Position numbers and translations under genes: made by a program. From assembly GCA_019448385.1 (NCBI GenBank), contig JAGTXO010000034.1, forward strand, positions 106,001-170,000: a stretch of DNA of 64,000 bases. The letters are read 5' to 3'. Numbering within the stretch: position 1 is the first letter of the stretch; the number at the start of each line of letters is the position of its first letter. The DNA is from Diacronema lutheri. Lineage: Eukaryota > Haptophyta > Pavlovophyceae > Pavlovales > Pavlovaceae. The notes under the pieces are model-generated. The model saw nothing but the letters and a program-made list of their open reading frames with translations. It searched no databases and was not told where the DNA came from. Positions 1 through 13,369 of the stretch are shown piece after piece.

Positions 1-80
1 ACCGTGTGACTCGCGCGCAACCTCAGATCCCGACGTGATCTGCTTTCCGCATGATCCGACGTTCGGCCAACACGCGCGCG

Positions 81-545
81 TCACAGGAGCTCTATATTGT
101 CGTACCCCGCCCGCCGCTCGACCACGAGCGTGCCTACCAGCCGCGCGCGTACGAGCCGCCCCAGCAGCGCCGCGACGAGCCACGCCGCGGCACTCACGCC
201 GGTCGCGACGGCCCATGCGGGTGCAGCGGCAGGCGCGATGCCGGATCGCGCGCCGCGCAGGGTAACGAACATGTAGCACGACCAGCCCATCGCGAGCGCG
301 ACCGCGTCGAGTGCGAACACGTGTAGCAGCCGCGCGCTCGCGCCCGCCGCCCCGAGCGCGCCGAGGAGCGCGACGGGCGCGCCGAGCGCGACCGGCGCGA
401 AAAAGCGGCGGCGGAACTCAAGGTCGCACAGCGCGTAGCCAGCCGGCAGGCAGACGGCCACGGCGACGCCCACCAGCATCCGACGCGCCTCGGGCCAGCG
501 AAGCACCTGCTGCGGGCCAGCGAGTTGGCTGCCACGGGGCCCCAT
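81..545 (-). CDS. Small four-pass membrane protein, unrecognised
   Basis: The frame gives 154 residues from the ATG at 545; a second in-frame ATG at 479 would give 132 and put a hydrophobic helix directly at the N terminus. Four hydrophobic segments are visible (about residues 23-38, 48-68, 73-93 and 110-130), with positively charged linkers between them and a short polar tail ending in a GYDNIELL-like sequence. I recognise no family, so the function is unknown; an integral membrane location is inferred from hydropathy. It is divergent from the gene at 559 with only 13 bp between the two ATGs, which favours either a shared compact promoter or use of the downstream start at 479. Amino-acid content (few Arg runs, balanced hydrophobics) distinguishes it from the Arg/Ala shadow frames around it. 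Confidence 0.5.
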   Translation of the reverse strand: MGPRGSQLAGPQQVLRWPEARRMLVGVAVAVCLPAGYALCDLEFRRRFFAPVALGAPVALLGALGAAGASARLLHVFALDAVALAMGWSCYMFVTLRGARSGIAPAAAPAWAVATGVSAAAWLVAALLGRLVRARLVGTLVVERRAGYDNIELL

Positions 546-558
546 TGCCGGACGCACG

Positions 559-1107
559 ATGGGCGGCACGGCGAGCGCCGCTTTCCTGGTCGCGCTCGCT
601 TTCCACGCAGCGCGCGCGCAGCAGGCGGGGGCGTGCGCGGGCGCGCCGGCGCCGAGCGATGGCGGCTCGACGGCGGAAGAGCGCTGGCAGCGCATGCTCG
701 ACGCGCAGCGCGTGCAGCACGCGCCACTCACCGAGGGTGGGGTTGTGCACGGAGGCGCGGCCGCGCGTGCGCCGCACGTGCGCGCCGCGCCAACCGGCGC
801 GCACACGCTCGTGGCGGGTTTCATCGACACATCGATGCGGCGTGAGCCGACATGGACTGAGTGGCTGCGCGACGAGCCAGGGGCCGCGGCGCGCGCGCTC
901 TTTGCCGTCGCAGTTTCCGCGCTCGCGCTCGTCGTGCCGTTTGCAGCCGGACGACTGCGCATCTGCGCGGCCACGTGCAACGAACCGGCGGCTGGCACGC
1001 ACGTCGCCGCGGTGTCGCGAGCGGCTGCCGCCTCGCCTGCAGCCGCGGCCGCGCGGTTGGCTGCCGCCTCGCCTGCAGCTGCCGCGACACCAAGCGGCCA
1101 AACTTGA
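559..1107 (+). CDS. Secreted or single-pass membrane protein, unrecognised
   Basis: A 182-residue frame starting with ATG at 559. Residues 1-21 form a good signal peptide (hydrophobic core, then small residues before an Ala-Gln-Gln cleavage-like site). A second hydrophobic segment at about residues 110-128 is followed by an arginine, as expected for a type I membrane protein with a short cytoplasmic tail. The tail is Ala/Pro/Ser-rich and contains a repeated SPAAAA-type motif that matches a DNA direct repeat at about 1021-1085. The central part has some real-looking acidic and aromatic content (EERWQRM, WTEWLRDEP). No family is recognised. It could be a small surface or endomembrane protein. 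Confidence is limited because the sequence is short and compositionally biased. Confidence 0.5.
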   Translation: MGGTASAAFLVALAFHAARAQQAGACAGAPAPSDGGSTAEERWQRMLDAQRVQHAPLTEGGVVHGGAAARAPHVRAAPTGAHTLVAGFIDTSMRREPTWTEWLRDEPGAAARALFAVAVSALALVVPFAAGRLRICAATCNEPAAGTHVAAVSRAAAASPAAAAARLAAASPAAAATPSGQT

Positions 1108-1283
1108 GCGCAAGACGAACTTCCGCGCGCCCGGCCGACGGGCGCGACACTAGGGCGCTACACCCCCACCACCCACCTCCTCAGGGCGGGCCAGCAACTG
1201 TGCAATGCCGTTCTGATTCAGTCAGTGGGCGCGCTAAAAGAGTGCGGCCCTGCGGCCAGCCACCGGCGCGGCGGCGCGCACGC
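1108..1283. other. Short intergenic segment
   Basis: This is 176 bp between convergent genes. It contains a less GC-biased stretch (about 1195-1225) that probably holds 3' untranslated sequence of one or both neighbours. No RNA gene or repeat was seen. Confidence 0.4.
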
Positions 1284-4200
1284 TCACGACGACGTGTGGA
1301 TCGGCCGCCAGGGCGGGCGCACGTCAATCGGCAAGCCGCGCCCGTCGGCCGCCGAGCGGAGCGGCAGGAGGAGCGGCTGCGTTGACACGTTGCGCGAGCG
1401 CGACGCGGCCGTGTGCGACGCGGCGCCGAGCGAGAGCGGCCGGCCGCCGCGCCGCGCGCGCCCGCCCGACTGCTGCCTGCCTGCGGGCGAGCGGCCGGCG
1501 CCGGCAGCGCCGAGCGAGCGGCGCGGCGTCGGCGGCGACGCGGAGCACGAGCTGCGCCCGCCGCCGCCACCACCCGCGCCGTCGAGCGCGCCGCCGAGCG
1601 CACCCGCCGACGCGCGCAGCAGGCCGTGCACGGCGTGGTGCGCCTGCGAGAGCTGCGACAGTGAACTGAGACGCTGGTCAAGCTCCTCGATCATCCCGTC
1701 CTCGAACGCGAGCAGCTGCGCGAAGCGCTCGTTCTGCGTGCGGTACCGGCGGCGCGCGGCCGCGCGCAGCTGCCAATGCGCGTGCGACGCGACGAGGTCT
1801 ATGCGCGCGGGCAGCGCCTGCGGCGGCGCGCCCGCGCGCGCGCGCGCCGGCTCGCGCGCGCCGCGCCGCGCGCTGAGCTCGCCGGCGGCGGTGGCGCGCG
1901 CGCCGTGCGCCGTGGCCACGCGCCGCCAGCGCGTGAGCGCCGTCGCCGCCTCGCTTGCATGCTCGGCGCGCCACGCCGCCGCGCGCGCCGCGACCGCACG
2001 CGCGGCGGCCGCACGTGCACGCAGCGCGCGCAGCGCACGCAGTGCGCGCCCAGCGGCCGCGCGCGAGTATGCGACGCCGACGCGGCGGCGGGCCACGTCG
2101 GGCGAGACGCGCGGCGCCCAGCGAAGCCACGGCGCCCTGCGCGACGCCGGCGTCGCGCGCCGCCAGCGCCGGAGCGCGGCCGCGGCCGCCACGCGCGCGC
2201 GTGCGTCGCCCTGCGCGCGCGCGGCGGCGCGCCATGCGCGCATCGCCGCGGCGCGCCACGCGCGCAGCGCGGCGAACCGCGGCGCGCGCAAACCGCCCAT
2301 CGCGCCGACGCGTGCGAGCGCGCGCCCAACTGCCGCGCGCGCGGCCGTGGGCGGAGCCCAGCGGCGAAGCGCGCGCGCGAGCGCGGCGGCGCGCCACCGC
2401 GCGGCCGCGCGACGCGCCGCCGGCGCGGCCGCGCGCGCCGCCTTCGCGCCACGCCAGCGGCGGAGTGCGCGGAACTGCCCGCCGGCGCGAAGCGCACGCA
2501 CCGCCGTACGGCCGAGCGCGCGCCGTCGCGCGCCCGCCTCCCAGCCGCGCAGCGCGCGCGCGGCTGCGGGCGGGCGAAGCGCGGCCGTCACGCGCGCGCG
2601 CGCGCGCGCCGTGCGCGCGCGCGCCGACGCACGCAAACCCCACGCGCGGAAGGCGGCGGCGGCGCGCGGGCCAAGGCGCAGCGCCCGAAGTGCCGCACCG
2701 GCGATCGCGCGCGTCGTGGCCGCGTTGCGCCACGTGCGCAGCGCGCGGCCGCACGCCGAGCGGCGCAGCGCGCGGCCCGCGCGGACGGCGACGCCACCGG
2801 CGCCAAGCCGGCCGCGCGCCGCGGCCGTCGCGCGGAGCCAGCGGCGGAGCGCGCGGCCGGCGCGCGCGGTGCGCAGCGAGCGCACTGCTCGTCGCATCGT
2901 GCGCAGTGCCCCCGCGTTGGCACGCCACGTGCGCAGCGCTCGAGCGGCGCGCATGCCGCGCAGAGCGCGCGCGGCGCGGTCGAGAGCGCCGCCCGCCCGC
3001 GACGCGCGCCGGCGCGCGGCCGCGAGCTCACGCCACTGGCGGAATGTGCGACTACGCATGCCGCCACGCAGCGAGCGCGCCGCCTCGGTCAACTCGTGCA
3101 GCTCATCCGCGTTGGCGTGCCACGCGCGCAGCGCGGCGCCCGCGCGTGTGGCGCGCAGCGCGCGGCCCGCGCGCTCCGCGGCGCCACCCACCGCGGTCGC
3201 GCGCCGGCGCGCGGCCGCGAGCTCACGCCACTGGCGGAATGTGCGACTACGCATGCCGCCACGCAGCGAGCGCGCCGCCTCGGTCAACTTGTGCAGCTCA
3301 TCCGCGTTGGCGTGCCACGCGCGCAGCGCGGCGCCCGCGCGTGTGGCGCGCAGCGCGGCGCCCGCGCGCTCGGCGGCGCCACCCACCGCGGTCGCGCGCC
3401 GGCGCGCACGGCAAACGTCGCGCCAATGGCAAAGCGCGCGCAAGGCGGCGCCACCAAGCAGCACGCGCAGCGCCACGTCTCCAACGCGCCTTGCTGCCGC
3501 GTTGGCGTGCCACGCGCGCAGCGCGGCGCCCGCTCGTACGGCGCGCAGCGCGCGGCCCGCGCGCTCGGCGGCGCCACCCGGCGCGGTCGCGCGCCGGCGC
3601 GCGGCCGCAAGCTCACGCCACTGGCGGAATGTGCGACTACGCATGCCGCCACGCAGCAAGCGCGCCGCCTCGGTCAACTTGTGCAGCTCATCCGCGTTGG
3701 CGTGCCACGCGCGCAGCGCGGCGCCCGCGCGTGTGGCGCGCAGCGCGGCGCCCGCGCGCTCGGCGGCGCCACCCACCGCGGTCGCGCGCCGGCGCGCACG
3801 GCAAACGTCGCGCCAATGGCAAAGCGCGCGCAAGGCGGCGCCACCAAGCAGCACGCGCAGCGCCACGTCTCCAACGCGCCTTGCTGCCGCGTTGGCGTGC
3901 CACGCGCGCAGCGCGGCGCCCGCTCGTACGGCGCGGAGCGCGCGGCCCGCGCGCTCGGCGGCGCCACCCGGCGCGGTCGCGCGCCGGCGCGCACGGCAAA
4001 CGTCGCGCCAATGGCGAAGCGCGCGCAAGGCATCGCCACCGCGGGCGACGCTCGCCGTTGCGCGCAGCGCGCGATGCTCGGCCGCACCACGCCGCCACGC
4101 GCGCAGCGCGCGGCCGGCGTGCTCGGCGCGGAGCGCACGGCCAGCGCGCTCGCCTCTGGCGAGCACCGCGCGGCGCGCGCGGGCGGTGGCTCGCCATTGG

Positions 4201-7200
4201 CCGAGCGCCCGCCGCGCGGCACCGCCGCGCAGCGCAACCCACGCGCGCCGACGCACCGCGTGCCGCGCGCCCTCCGCCGCCCAGAGCGCGTGCGCGCTGC
4301 CGAGTGCGCCCGCCACCCAGCGCGCGCCCGCTGCGCGCGCCGCGCGCCGCTCGAGCGCAGCGCGCGCGACGAGGTGAAGCCACGCGCCGAGCGCGCGGCC
4401 ACGCGCACCCGCGGCCCAGCGTGCGGCCGGCGCGGCGAGTGCGCGCCGCGCGTGCACGGCGGCTGCGGCGTGCGCGGCGAGCGCGCGGAGCGCGCGGCCG
4501 CGCGCGCCCGCACGCAGCGCGCGGCCGGCTGTCGCGAGCAGCGCGCCAGCGCGCGCGGCGGCGTGCCAGGCGCGCAGCGCGGCGGCCGCACTGGCCGAGG
4601 CAAGCGGTCGCGCGGCCGCGCGCAGCAGCGCGAGCTCGGTCGCGACCGCCGCCCAGCGCGCGAACGCGCCACCGGACGCGCCGACGCGCCAGCGCCGGCC
4701 GACGCGGCGCGCGCCGGCACGCGCGGCCGCCTCGTCCGCCCACGTGCGCAGCGCGCGGGCGGCGGCGGCGCCGGCGGCGCCGCCCGCGGCGAGCGCGACG
4801 AAGCGCGCAGCGAGCGCCGCGCCGCGTGCCGCGTGCCGCCACTCGAGCAGCGCGAGCCGGCGGCGTGCGTCGCGCGCGCCGACCGATAGCGCGGCGCGCG
4901 CGGCGGGCGATGGGCGCGCCGCAGCCGCCCAGCGCGCGAAGGCGCCGCGCGCGCCGCGCGCGCCGGCAGCGCGGCGGAGCGCGCGCGATCCGAGCGCGCG
5001 CCGCGCCGCGCCGTCGTGCCAGCTACGTAGCGCCGCCGCCGCTCGGCCGCCTGAGAGCACGCGCAGCGCGCGCGCGCGCGTGGCCTCGTCCGCGCCGCGC
5101 TGCGCCGCTTCGTCCGCCCACGCGCGGAGCGCACGCGCGGCGGCGGCGCCGTCGGCGCCGGCGGCGGCGAGCGAGGCGAAGCGGCGGCCGAGCGCGCGCG
5201 CGCGCGCGGCGTGGCGCCATCCGGCGAGCGCACGCTTGAGGCCGCGGCCGGCACGCGCGAGCAGCGCGCGTCCAACGAGCGCGCGCGCGGCCGTGCGCGC
5301 CGCGGCGCCGTCGGCGAGCGCGCGCAGCGCGCGGTGGGCGGGGCCAGCGACGCGCAGCGTGGCGAGCGCGGCGCGCATCGGCCCCTCCTCGCGCGCGCGC
5401 CGCCGCCACGCGCGCACCGCCGCCATGGCGGCGGGCTGCCGCCAGCGGGCGGCGGCACGGCGCGCGGCGCGCGCGTCGGCCGCGCCATCGCGCCACGCGC
5501 GCAGCGCCGCGCCGACGCCCGCCTGCGAGAGCTGCACGATGGCGGAGAGGCGCACGCCCATCGCCACCTCCTCGCGCCGCCAAGCGCGCCACGAGCCGCC
5601 GAGCGCGCCGCTCGCCCACGCGTCCGCCGCACCGCCCACACCGGCCGCCGCGCGCGCGCGCGCCGACGCAGCCGCCGCCCACGCTGCGAGCGCGCGCGCG
5701 GCGGCCGCGCCGGCGCGAAGGCGGCCGGCGGCGCGACGGCCGGCGCGGCGCGCGCGCGCGGCGGCGCGCCAGCCGCGCATCGCCGCCGCAGCTCCGCGCG
5801 CGCCCCACAGCGCCGCGCCGCGCGCGACGAGCGCCGCGGGCTCGGCGGCGGCGCGCCAGCCGCGCAGCGCGCGCGCGGCGGCCGCGGCGCCTCCGCCGCC
5901 GAGCGCAAGCGCGCCACCGGCGATGAGCGCGCGCGCGCGCAGCGCGCGCTCTCGCGCGGCGTCGTGCCAACCGCGCAGCGCGCGCCGAAGCCGCGCGCCG
6001 CCCAGCTCGAGCACGACGAGCAGCTGGCGGTGCAGCTCGTCGGCCACGCCCGCCCACACGAGCCACGACTCGTGCAGCGCGCCGCCCGCCCACGACGTCG
6101 CGGCGCGCTCGCCGCCGCGCAGCAGCGCGCGCGCCTCGGCCGCCGCGCCACGCCACGCGCGCAGCGCGCGGCCCGCGTCTCCGCCGCGCCAGCGCGCGAG
6201 CGCGCGCGCGCGCCGGCCGACGATGCGCGCGCCCGCGCGCCACGCGAAGAGCGCGGCCGCGACGCCGTCGGCGCGCGCGGCGGCCGCGACGCGGCGCGCG
6301 CTCATCTCGTGCGTGACGGTCGAGCGCCAGCCCGCCCATGACGAGTACAGCGCGCCGCCCGCCCACACGCGCACGCCGCCGCCGAGCGTGCGGCGCGCGT
6401 CGGCGCCGGCACGCGCCGCCTCGCCGAGCGCGCGCAGCGCGGCGCCGAGCGCTGCGCTATGCCACAGCCGCGCGGCGCGCGCAGCGACGCGCCGCTCGGC
6501 GGCTGCGCCGCACCAGCCGCGCCATGCGCCCACGAGCGCGCGGCCAAGCAGCGCGCGCGCCGCGCGCGCGGCCGCGCGCTGCCGCACGGCCGCGCCGCGC
6601 CACGCGCGCAGCGCGGCACGCTCGGCGCCGCCGAGGTCTACGCCGCCCGCGCCGAGCGCGCGCCGCGCGGAGCGTCGCTCGGCGGCCGCGTCGCGCCACG
6701 CGCGCAGCGCCCGGCCGCGCGCCCGGCCGCGCAGCGCGCGCGCCGCGCGCGCCGTTGCGCGCACGGCCGCGGCCGCGCCGCGCCACGCGCACAGCGCGCC
6801 GCGCTCGCGGCCGCCGAGGTCGATCCCGCCGGCGTTGAGCGCGCGCCGCGCGGAGCGTCGCTCGGCGGCCGCGTCGCGCCACGCGCGCAGCGCACGGCCG
6901 CGCGCCCGGCCGCGCAGCGCGCGCGCCGCGCGCGCCATTGCGCGCACGGCCGCGGCCGCGCCGCGCCACGCGCGCAGCGCGCCGCGCTCGCGGCCGCCGA
7001 GGTCGATCCCGCCGGCGTTGAGCGCGCGCTGCGCGGAGCGTCGCTCGGCGGCCGCGTCGCGCCACGCGCGCAGCGCGCGGCCAGACGCGCGCCCGCGCAG
7101 CGCGCGCGCCGCGCGCGCCGCGAGCCTGCGGTCGGCGAGCGCAGAGCGCCAGCTGTGCCAGGAGCCGCCCAGCGCGCCGCTCGCCCAGAGCAGCGCCGCG

Positions 7201-10200
7201 CGCGCACGGCCGGCGCGCGCGTGCGCGACGCGTGCGGCCCACGCGCGCCATGCGGCCGCGTGCGCGGCGGCGCGCCACTGGCGCACGGCCGTGCGGCCGT
7301 CCGCCGCCTGCGCCGCGCCGCTCGCCCAACCTCGGAGCGCGCGCGCGCTCGCGCCGTCGCGCAGCGCCGTTATGGCGCGCCGCGCGAGCGCGCGCGCTGC
7401 GCGGGCGCTCGCCGCGCGGATGGCCCACGCGCGCAGCGCGCGCGCGACGGCCGCGTCGCGCCACGCCAGCACGGCGCCGAGCGCGCCGCCCACGCGCGCG
7501 AGCTGCTCGACCCACGCCGCCCACGTCCACGCGAGCTCGCGCGCCGACCAACGGTACGCCGCGCGGCCGAGCGTGCGCGCGCCGTCCACGCGTGCGCCCG
7601 CCACGCCTTGCAAGGCGCGCCAGCCGCGCGCAAGCGCGCGTGCACCGCGCCGCCGGTTCAGCCGCGCGCCCGTCGCGCCGAGCACACCGCGCGCAGCGCG
7701 CCACGCGGCCCACGCGCGCACGCCGTGGCCGAGCGCGCGGCCGCGCCAGCGGCGGAGCGCGTGCCGCAGCGCGCTGCCGCCCGTCGATGGGCGCCACGCG
7801 CGCCACGCGCCGCCGAGCGCGATGCCCGTCCATGCGGCCGCGGCGCGCACGAGCGCAGCGCGCGCGGCCGCCGCGTCTCCCGCAGAAGCGCGCAGCGCGC
7901 GCAGCGCGCGCGCCACGCTCGACGCGCGCAGCGCGAGTACGGCGGCGAGCAGTGAACGCAGCTCGGCTTCGCGCGCGCGCCACGCGTGCCACGAGGTGCC
8001 GAGCGCGCCGCCCGCCCACGCGAGCGCGCCACCGCGCAGCCGGCGCGCGGAGGCGGCGGCGCGCTCGCACGCGTCCACCAGGCCGCGCCAGCCGCGCGCG
8101 AGCTCGCCGCGCGTGCCGATCGCGAGCGCATGGCGGGCGGTGCGTGCGGCGCGTGCGGCGACCCGCCAGCCGATCAGCAGCCGCCGCTGCGGCGCCGTGC
8201 GCAGCTTGCGCATGGCAAGGAGGAGGAGCGCATGGTCCGCCTCGGCCGCGCGCCACGCAACCCACGACGCGCCGAGCGCGCCGCCGGCCCATGCGCGCGC
8301 GCCCACTCGCCCAACCTCGGCCACGGCATGCGCGGCGGCCCACGCGCGCCACGCGGCGCCGACGGCCTTGCGCGAGAGCCGGCGCACCGCGCGCCGGCCG
8401 AGCGACAGGTGCGACGCGTCGGCGCGCCACGCGCGCAGCGCACTGCCGAGCGCGCCGCCCGCCCACACGCGCACGCTGCGGCCGAGCGCGCGACGCGCGT
8501 CGGCCGCGCCCTCGCGCGCCGCAGCGAGCGCGCGAAGCGCGCGCGCCACGCCGCGCGAGCGCAGCGCGCGCGCCGCGCGCGCGCCCAGCGCGCGCACCGC
8601 GCGCTCGGCGGCCCACGCAACCCACGACGCGCCGAGCGCGCCGCCCGCCCAGCGCCGCGCGCCGCGCGCGAGCGCGCGCCGCTGGCCGCCGAGCGGCGCC
8701 CACGTGCGCAGCGCGGCGGCCTCGGCGCGCCGGCGCATGCGCGGCGCGAGGCGCGCTTCGGCGCGCGCGCACGCGCGCGCCCACGCCCAGTGCGCCCACG
8801 AGCCGCGCAGGCTGCCAAAGAAGGCGGCCGCGTCGGCGCGGCGCGCGTTGCTCGCGGCCGACGCGGTCGCGCGCCGCCACGCACCAAACGCGGCGCGCTG
8901 CTCGGCGGCGAAGACGGCGACGCTCGCCTCGAGGTATCGCCGCTCCGCGCCGAGCGCCCACAGCCACGCGCCCACCGCGCGCGCCGCCGCGACGACGCGC
9001 ATGCGCCGCACGGCGCGGCGCGCGACGCGCGCGCGCGCCGCCTCACCCGCCCAGTCGGCCCACGAAACGCCAAGCGCGCCTCCCGCCCACGCGAGCGCGC
9101 CACCGCGCAGCCGGCGCGCGGAGGCGTTGGCGCGCTCGCACGCGTCCGCCAGGCCGCGCCAGCCGCGCGCGAGCTCGCCGCGCATGCCGATCGCGAGCGC
9201 ATGGCGGGCGGTGCGTGCGGCGCGTGCGGCGACCCGCCAGCCGATCAGCAGCCGACGCTGCGGCGCCGTGCGCAGCTTGCGCATGGCAAGGAGGAGGAGC
9301 GCATGGTCCGCCTCGGCCGCGCGCCACGCAACCCACGACGCGCCGAGCGCGCCGCCGGCCCATGCGCGCGCGCCCACTCGCCCAACCTCGGCCACGGCAT
9401 GCGCGGCGGCCCACGCGCGCCACGCGGCGCCGACGGCCTTGCGCGAGAGCCGGCGCACCGCGCGCCGGCCGAGCGACAGGTGCGACGCGTCGGCGCGCCA
9501 CGCGCGCAGCGCACTGCCGAGCGCGCCGCCCGCCCACACGCGCACGCTGCGGCCGAGGGCGCGACGCGCGTCGGCCGCGCCCTCGCGCGCCGCGGCGAGC
9601 GCGCGAAGCGCGCGCGCCACGCCGCGCGAGCGCAGCGCGCGCGCCGCGCGCGCGCCCAGCGCGCGCGCCGCGCGCTCGGCGGCCCACGCGGCCCACGACG
9701 CGAGCAGCGCGCCACCCGCCCAGCGCCGCGCGCCGCGCGCGAGCGCGCGCCGCTCGGCGCCGAGCGGCGCCCACGTGCGCAGCGCGGCGGCCTCGGCGCG
9801 CCGGCGCATGCGCGGCGCGAGGCGCGCTTCGGCGCGCGCGCACGCGCGCGCCCACGCCCAGTGCGCCCACGAGCCGCGCAGGCTGCCAAAGAAGGCGGCC
9901 GCGTCGGCGCGGCGCGCGTTGCTCGCGGCCGACGCGGTCGCGCGCCGCCACGCGCCAAACGCGGCGCGCTGCTCGGCGGCAAAGACGGCGACGCTCGCCT
10001 CGAGGTATCGCCGCTCCGCGCCGAGCGCCCACAGCCACGCGCCCACCGCGCGCGCCGCCGCGACGGCGCGCATGCGCCGCACGGCGCGGCGCGCGACGCG
10101 CGCGCGCACCGCCTCGCCCGCCCAGTCGGCCCACGAGGCGCCGAGCGCGCCGCCCGCCCACGCGAGCGCCGCGCGCCGGTCGGCGGCGCGCGCGCCGCTC

Positions 10201-13200
10201 GCACGCGCGCGGTGCGCCGACCGCGCGCCGAGCCAGCTGTCGAGCGCCGCGCGCGCGCCTCGCAGTAGTACGCGGCGCGCGGCGCGCGCGAGCGCGCGCC
10301 GCTCGGCGGCCGCTGCGCGCCAGCCGGCCAGGCCGCGCGCCTCGGCGCCGTGACGCAGCCGACCGACGAAGCGCAGCGTCGCGCGCGCGGCCGCACGAGC
10401 GCGCCGCCAAGCCGCCCACGAGCCGCGCAGCGCACCGCCAAGCGCGGCGCCGACGGCCGCGCGCATCGCCGGCCGCACCGCCGCCGCGCCACGCCACGCG
10501 CCGAGCGCACGCGCGGCGTCGAGGTGGTAGATGCGCAGCGCGGCGCCGAGGCGGAGGCGCGCGGTCGCCTCCGCCTCGCGCCACGCGCGCCACGACGGCG
10601 CGAATGCGGCCGCCGCAAAGCCCGCCGCGCCGCGCGTGAGGTGGGCGCGCCGCCGGCGCGCCGCGTCGAGCGCACGCAGCGCCGGCCGCGCGGGCGCGAG
10701 CCGCATCGACATGAGCGCGCGTGCGAGCGCGCGCTCGGCCGCGCGCCGCGCGCGCCATGCGCGCCAGCCCGCGCCGAGCGCGCGGCCGAGCAGCGCGCGC
10801 GCCGCCGCGCCGCCGCGCGCGGCGAACGCTGCGTCGGCGCGCCAGCCGCGCAGCGCGCCGCCCAGCGCGCCGCCCGCCCAGCGCCGCGCGCCGCGCGCGA
10901 GCGCGCGCCGCTCGGCGCCGAGCGGCGCCCACGTGCGCAGCGCGGCGGCGAGGCGCGGGTGCGTAAAGCGCGGCAGCGCGTCAGCGAGCGTGCGCCACAC
11001 GCGCAGCTCGGCCGCCCAGTGCGCCCACGAGCCGCGCAGGCTGCCAAAGAAGGCGGCCGCGTCGGCGCGGCGCGCGTTGCTCGCGGCCGATGCGGTCGCG
11101 CGCCGCCACGCACCAAACGCGGCGCGCTGCTCGGCGGCGAAGACGGCGACGCTCGCCTCGAGGTATCGGCGCTCCGCGCCGAGCGCCCACAGCCACGCGC
11201 CCACCGCGCGCGCCGCCGCGACGACGCGCATGCGCCGCACGGCGCGGCGCGCGACGCGCGCGCGCGCCGCCTCACCCGCCCAGTCGGCCCACGAGGCGCC
11301 GAGCGCGCCGCCCGCCCACGCGAGCGCCGCGCCGCTCAACGCCGCGCGTCGGTCGAGCGCGTCGGCGGCGGCGGCGCGCCACGCGCCGAGCGCGCGGCCG
11401 ACGTCCGCGTGGCGGAAGCGCCAGACGGTGCGGAGCGCGACCAGCACGCCGGCGAGCTCCGCGCGCCAAGCGGCGTGCGCGCCGGCGAGCGTGCGCGACG
11501 CCCACGCGCCGCCGCCCGCGCGGAGCGCACGGTCGGTGGCGGCGGCGCGCTCGACGGCATGCCGCCAGCCGCGCCACGCGCGCGCCGCCGCGCGGTCGAG
11601 CGCGAACGCGCGCGCGCCCGCGCGCAGTCGGCGCGCGTCGGCTGCGACCGCGGCGAGCGTGCGCCATGCGCGCGCCTCGGCCCCGGCCGCGCGGCCGTGC
11701 GCGAGCGCGCGGCCGGCCGCGTGCCGCCGGCGCGCGCCGTCCGCCGCGCCGGCGAGCGTGCGCCACGCGCGCAGCTGGTGCGAATGCGTCGCCCAGAGCG
11801 CGACGGTTGCGAGCGCCGACGCGAACGCGGCGCGCGAGCGGAGCGCGTCGCGCCAGCGCGGGAGCGCGCGCGCGAGCGCGGCGCGCGCGCTCGTCGCCGC
11901 CACTTCGGCGCCTGCCGCCGTGTTCGCCCAGAAGGCCCACGAGAGACGGAGCGACTCGCCGGCGGACGGCGCGCCGCGCCCAACGGTCGCGTGCGCGCTC
12001 GGCGAGAGGACGAGCTCGGCGCGGTCGTCAAGCCAGCCGCCGAAGGCGCGCGCGAGCGCGCGCCAGCGCTCGCGCGCCGCCGCGTGCGCGACGAGCGCCG
12101 CGCCCGCCGCGCGCTCGTCGAGCGCGCGGCGCCACGCGTCGAGCGCGAGCGCGGGCGCGATCGCGCGCCAGCGCGCCGCCGCGCGCGCCGCGCGCCGCCG
12201 GCGCGCGGCAAGGCCACGCCAGACGCCGAGCGCGAGCGCGGCGGCGAGCGTCGCCGCGCGCAGCGTCGCGAGCGAGCGCAGGGCGCGGAACTCCACGGCG
12301 CGCTCCGCCGCGTCCGCCCACGTGCGCACCGCGCCGCCCGTGCGGTTGCCCGCGACGCGCGCGCCCGCGCGCCGGAAGCCGCGCGCCGCGCGCGCGCGCG
12401 CCGCCGCGCGCGCGCGCCAGCGGCCGCCAAAGAGCGCGGCGGCCGAGCGGCGGCGCGCCTGACCGAGGAGCAGCGCGCCCACGCGCGCGTCGCGCCGCGC
12501 GCCGATCGCGCGCGCGCGCCACCGCGCGAGCGTACGCCCGCACGCCATCGTGAGGAGCGCGTGCGCCGCGCGGCGCGGCGCGCGACGCGCGTACGCGCCC
12601 GCCTCCCACGCTCGCAACGCGCGCGCCTCGGGCGGGCGCGCGAGCGCGCCCGCCGTAGCGGCGGCCGCCGCCGCCGCATCGCGCGCGCGCGTGCGCCGGA
12701 CGCGCCGCGCCGCGAGGCGGAGCGACGCGAGCGTGACGGCGGTCGCGTGCAGCTCGGCGAGGCGGACAAGTGCCGCGCCGCGCCGGCGCGGCAGCCAGCG
12801 GCGCAGCCAGCGGCGGAGCGGTGCAGCGTGCCGCGGGAGCAGCTGCGCACGCGCGGCCGTTGCCGCACGCCGTGCGCGCCGGCGCGCCGCTCGCGCCCAC
12901 CGGCGCAGCTCGCCGCCCGAGCGCCCGAAGCGCGCGCCGCGCGCGAGCGCCGAGCGCCGAGCCGCCGCCGCGCGCGCCGCACGCCACGAGCGCAGCGCGC
13001 GGCCGAGGGCGTACGCCATGGCGGCAGCGAAGAGGAGCCGCAGCCGCGCGGCGCGCACGCGCGCGGCGCTCCACGCGCGCACCGCGCGCCAGCCGCCGCT
13101 CAGCGCCGCGCGCGACACGACCGCGCGGACGAGCGCCACGCCGAGCCGCGCCTCGCGCCCGACGTGCGCCCACGCGTTGAAGCGCATCGCGAGCTCGGCG

Positions 13201-13335
13201 CGCGCGCCGCGCGCGGCCGACGCCTCCAGCGCGAGCGCGGCCGCGCGCGCCGCCGCAGCGCGCGCGGCCGCTCGCGCGTCGCCGCCGGCCCCAGCAGCGA
13301 GCAGCGGGCGCTTGGCGACGGTCGCAGTGCCGCGC

Positions 13336-13369
<34 letters not shown>

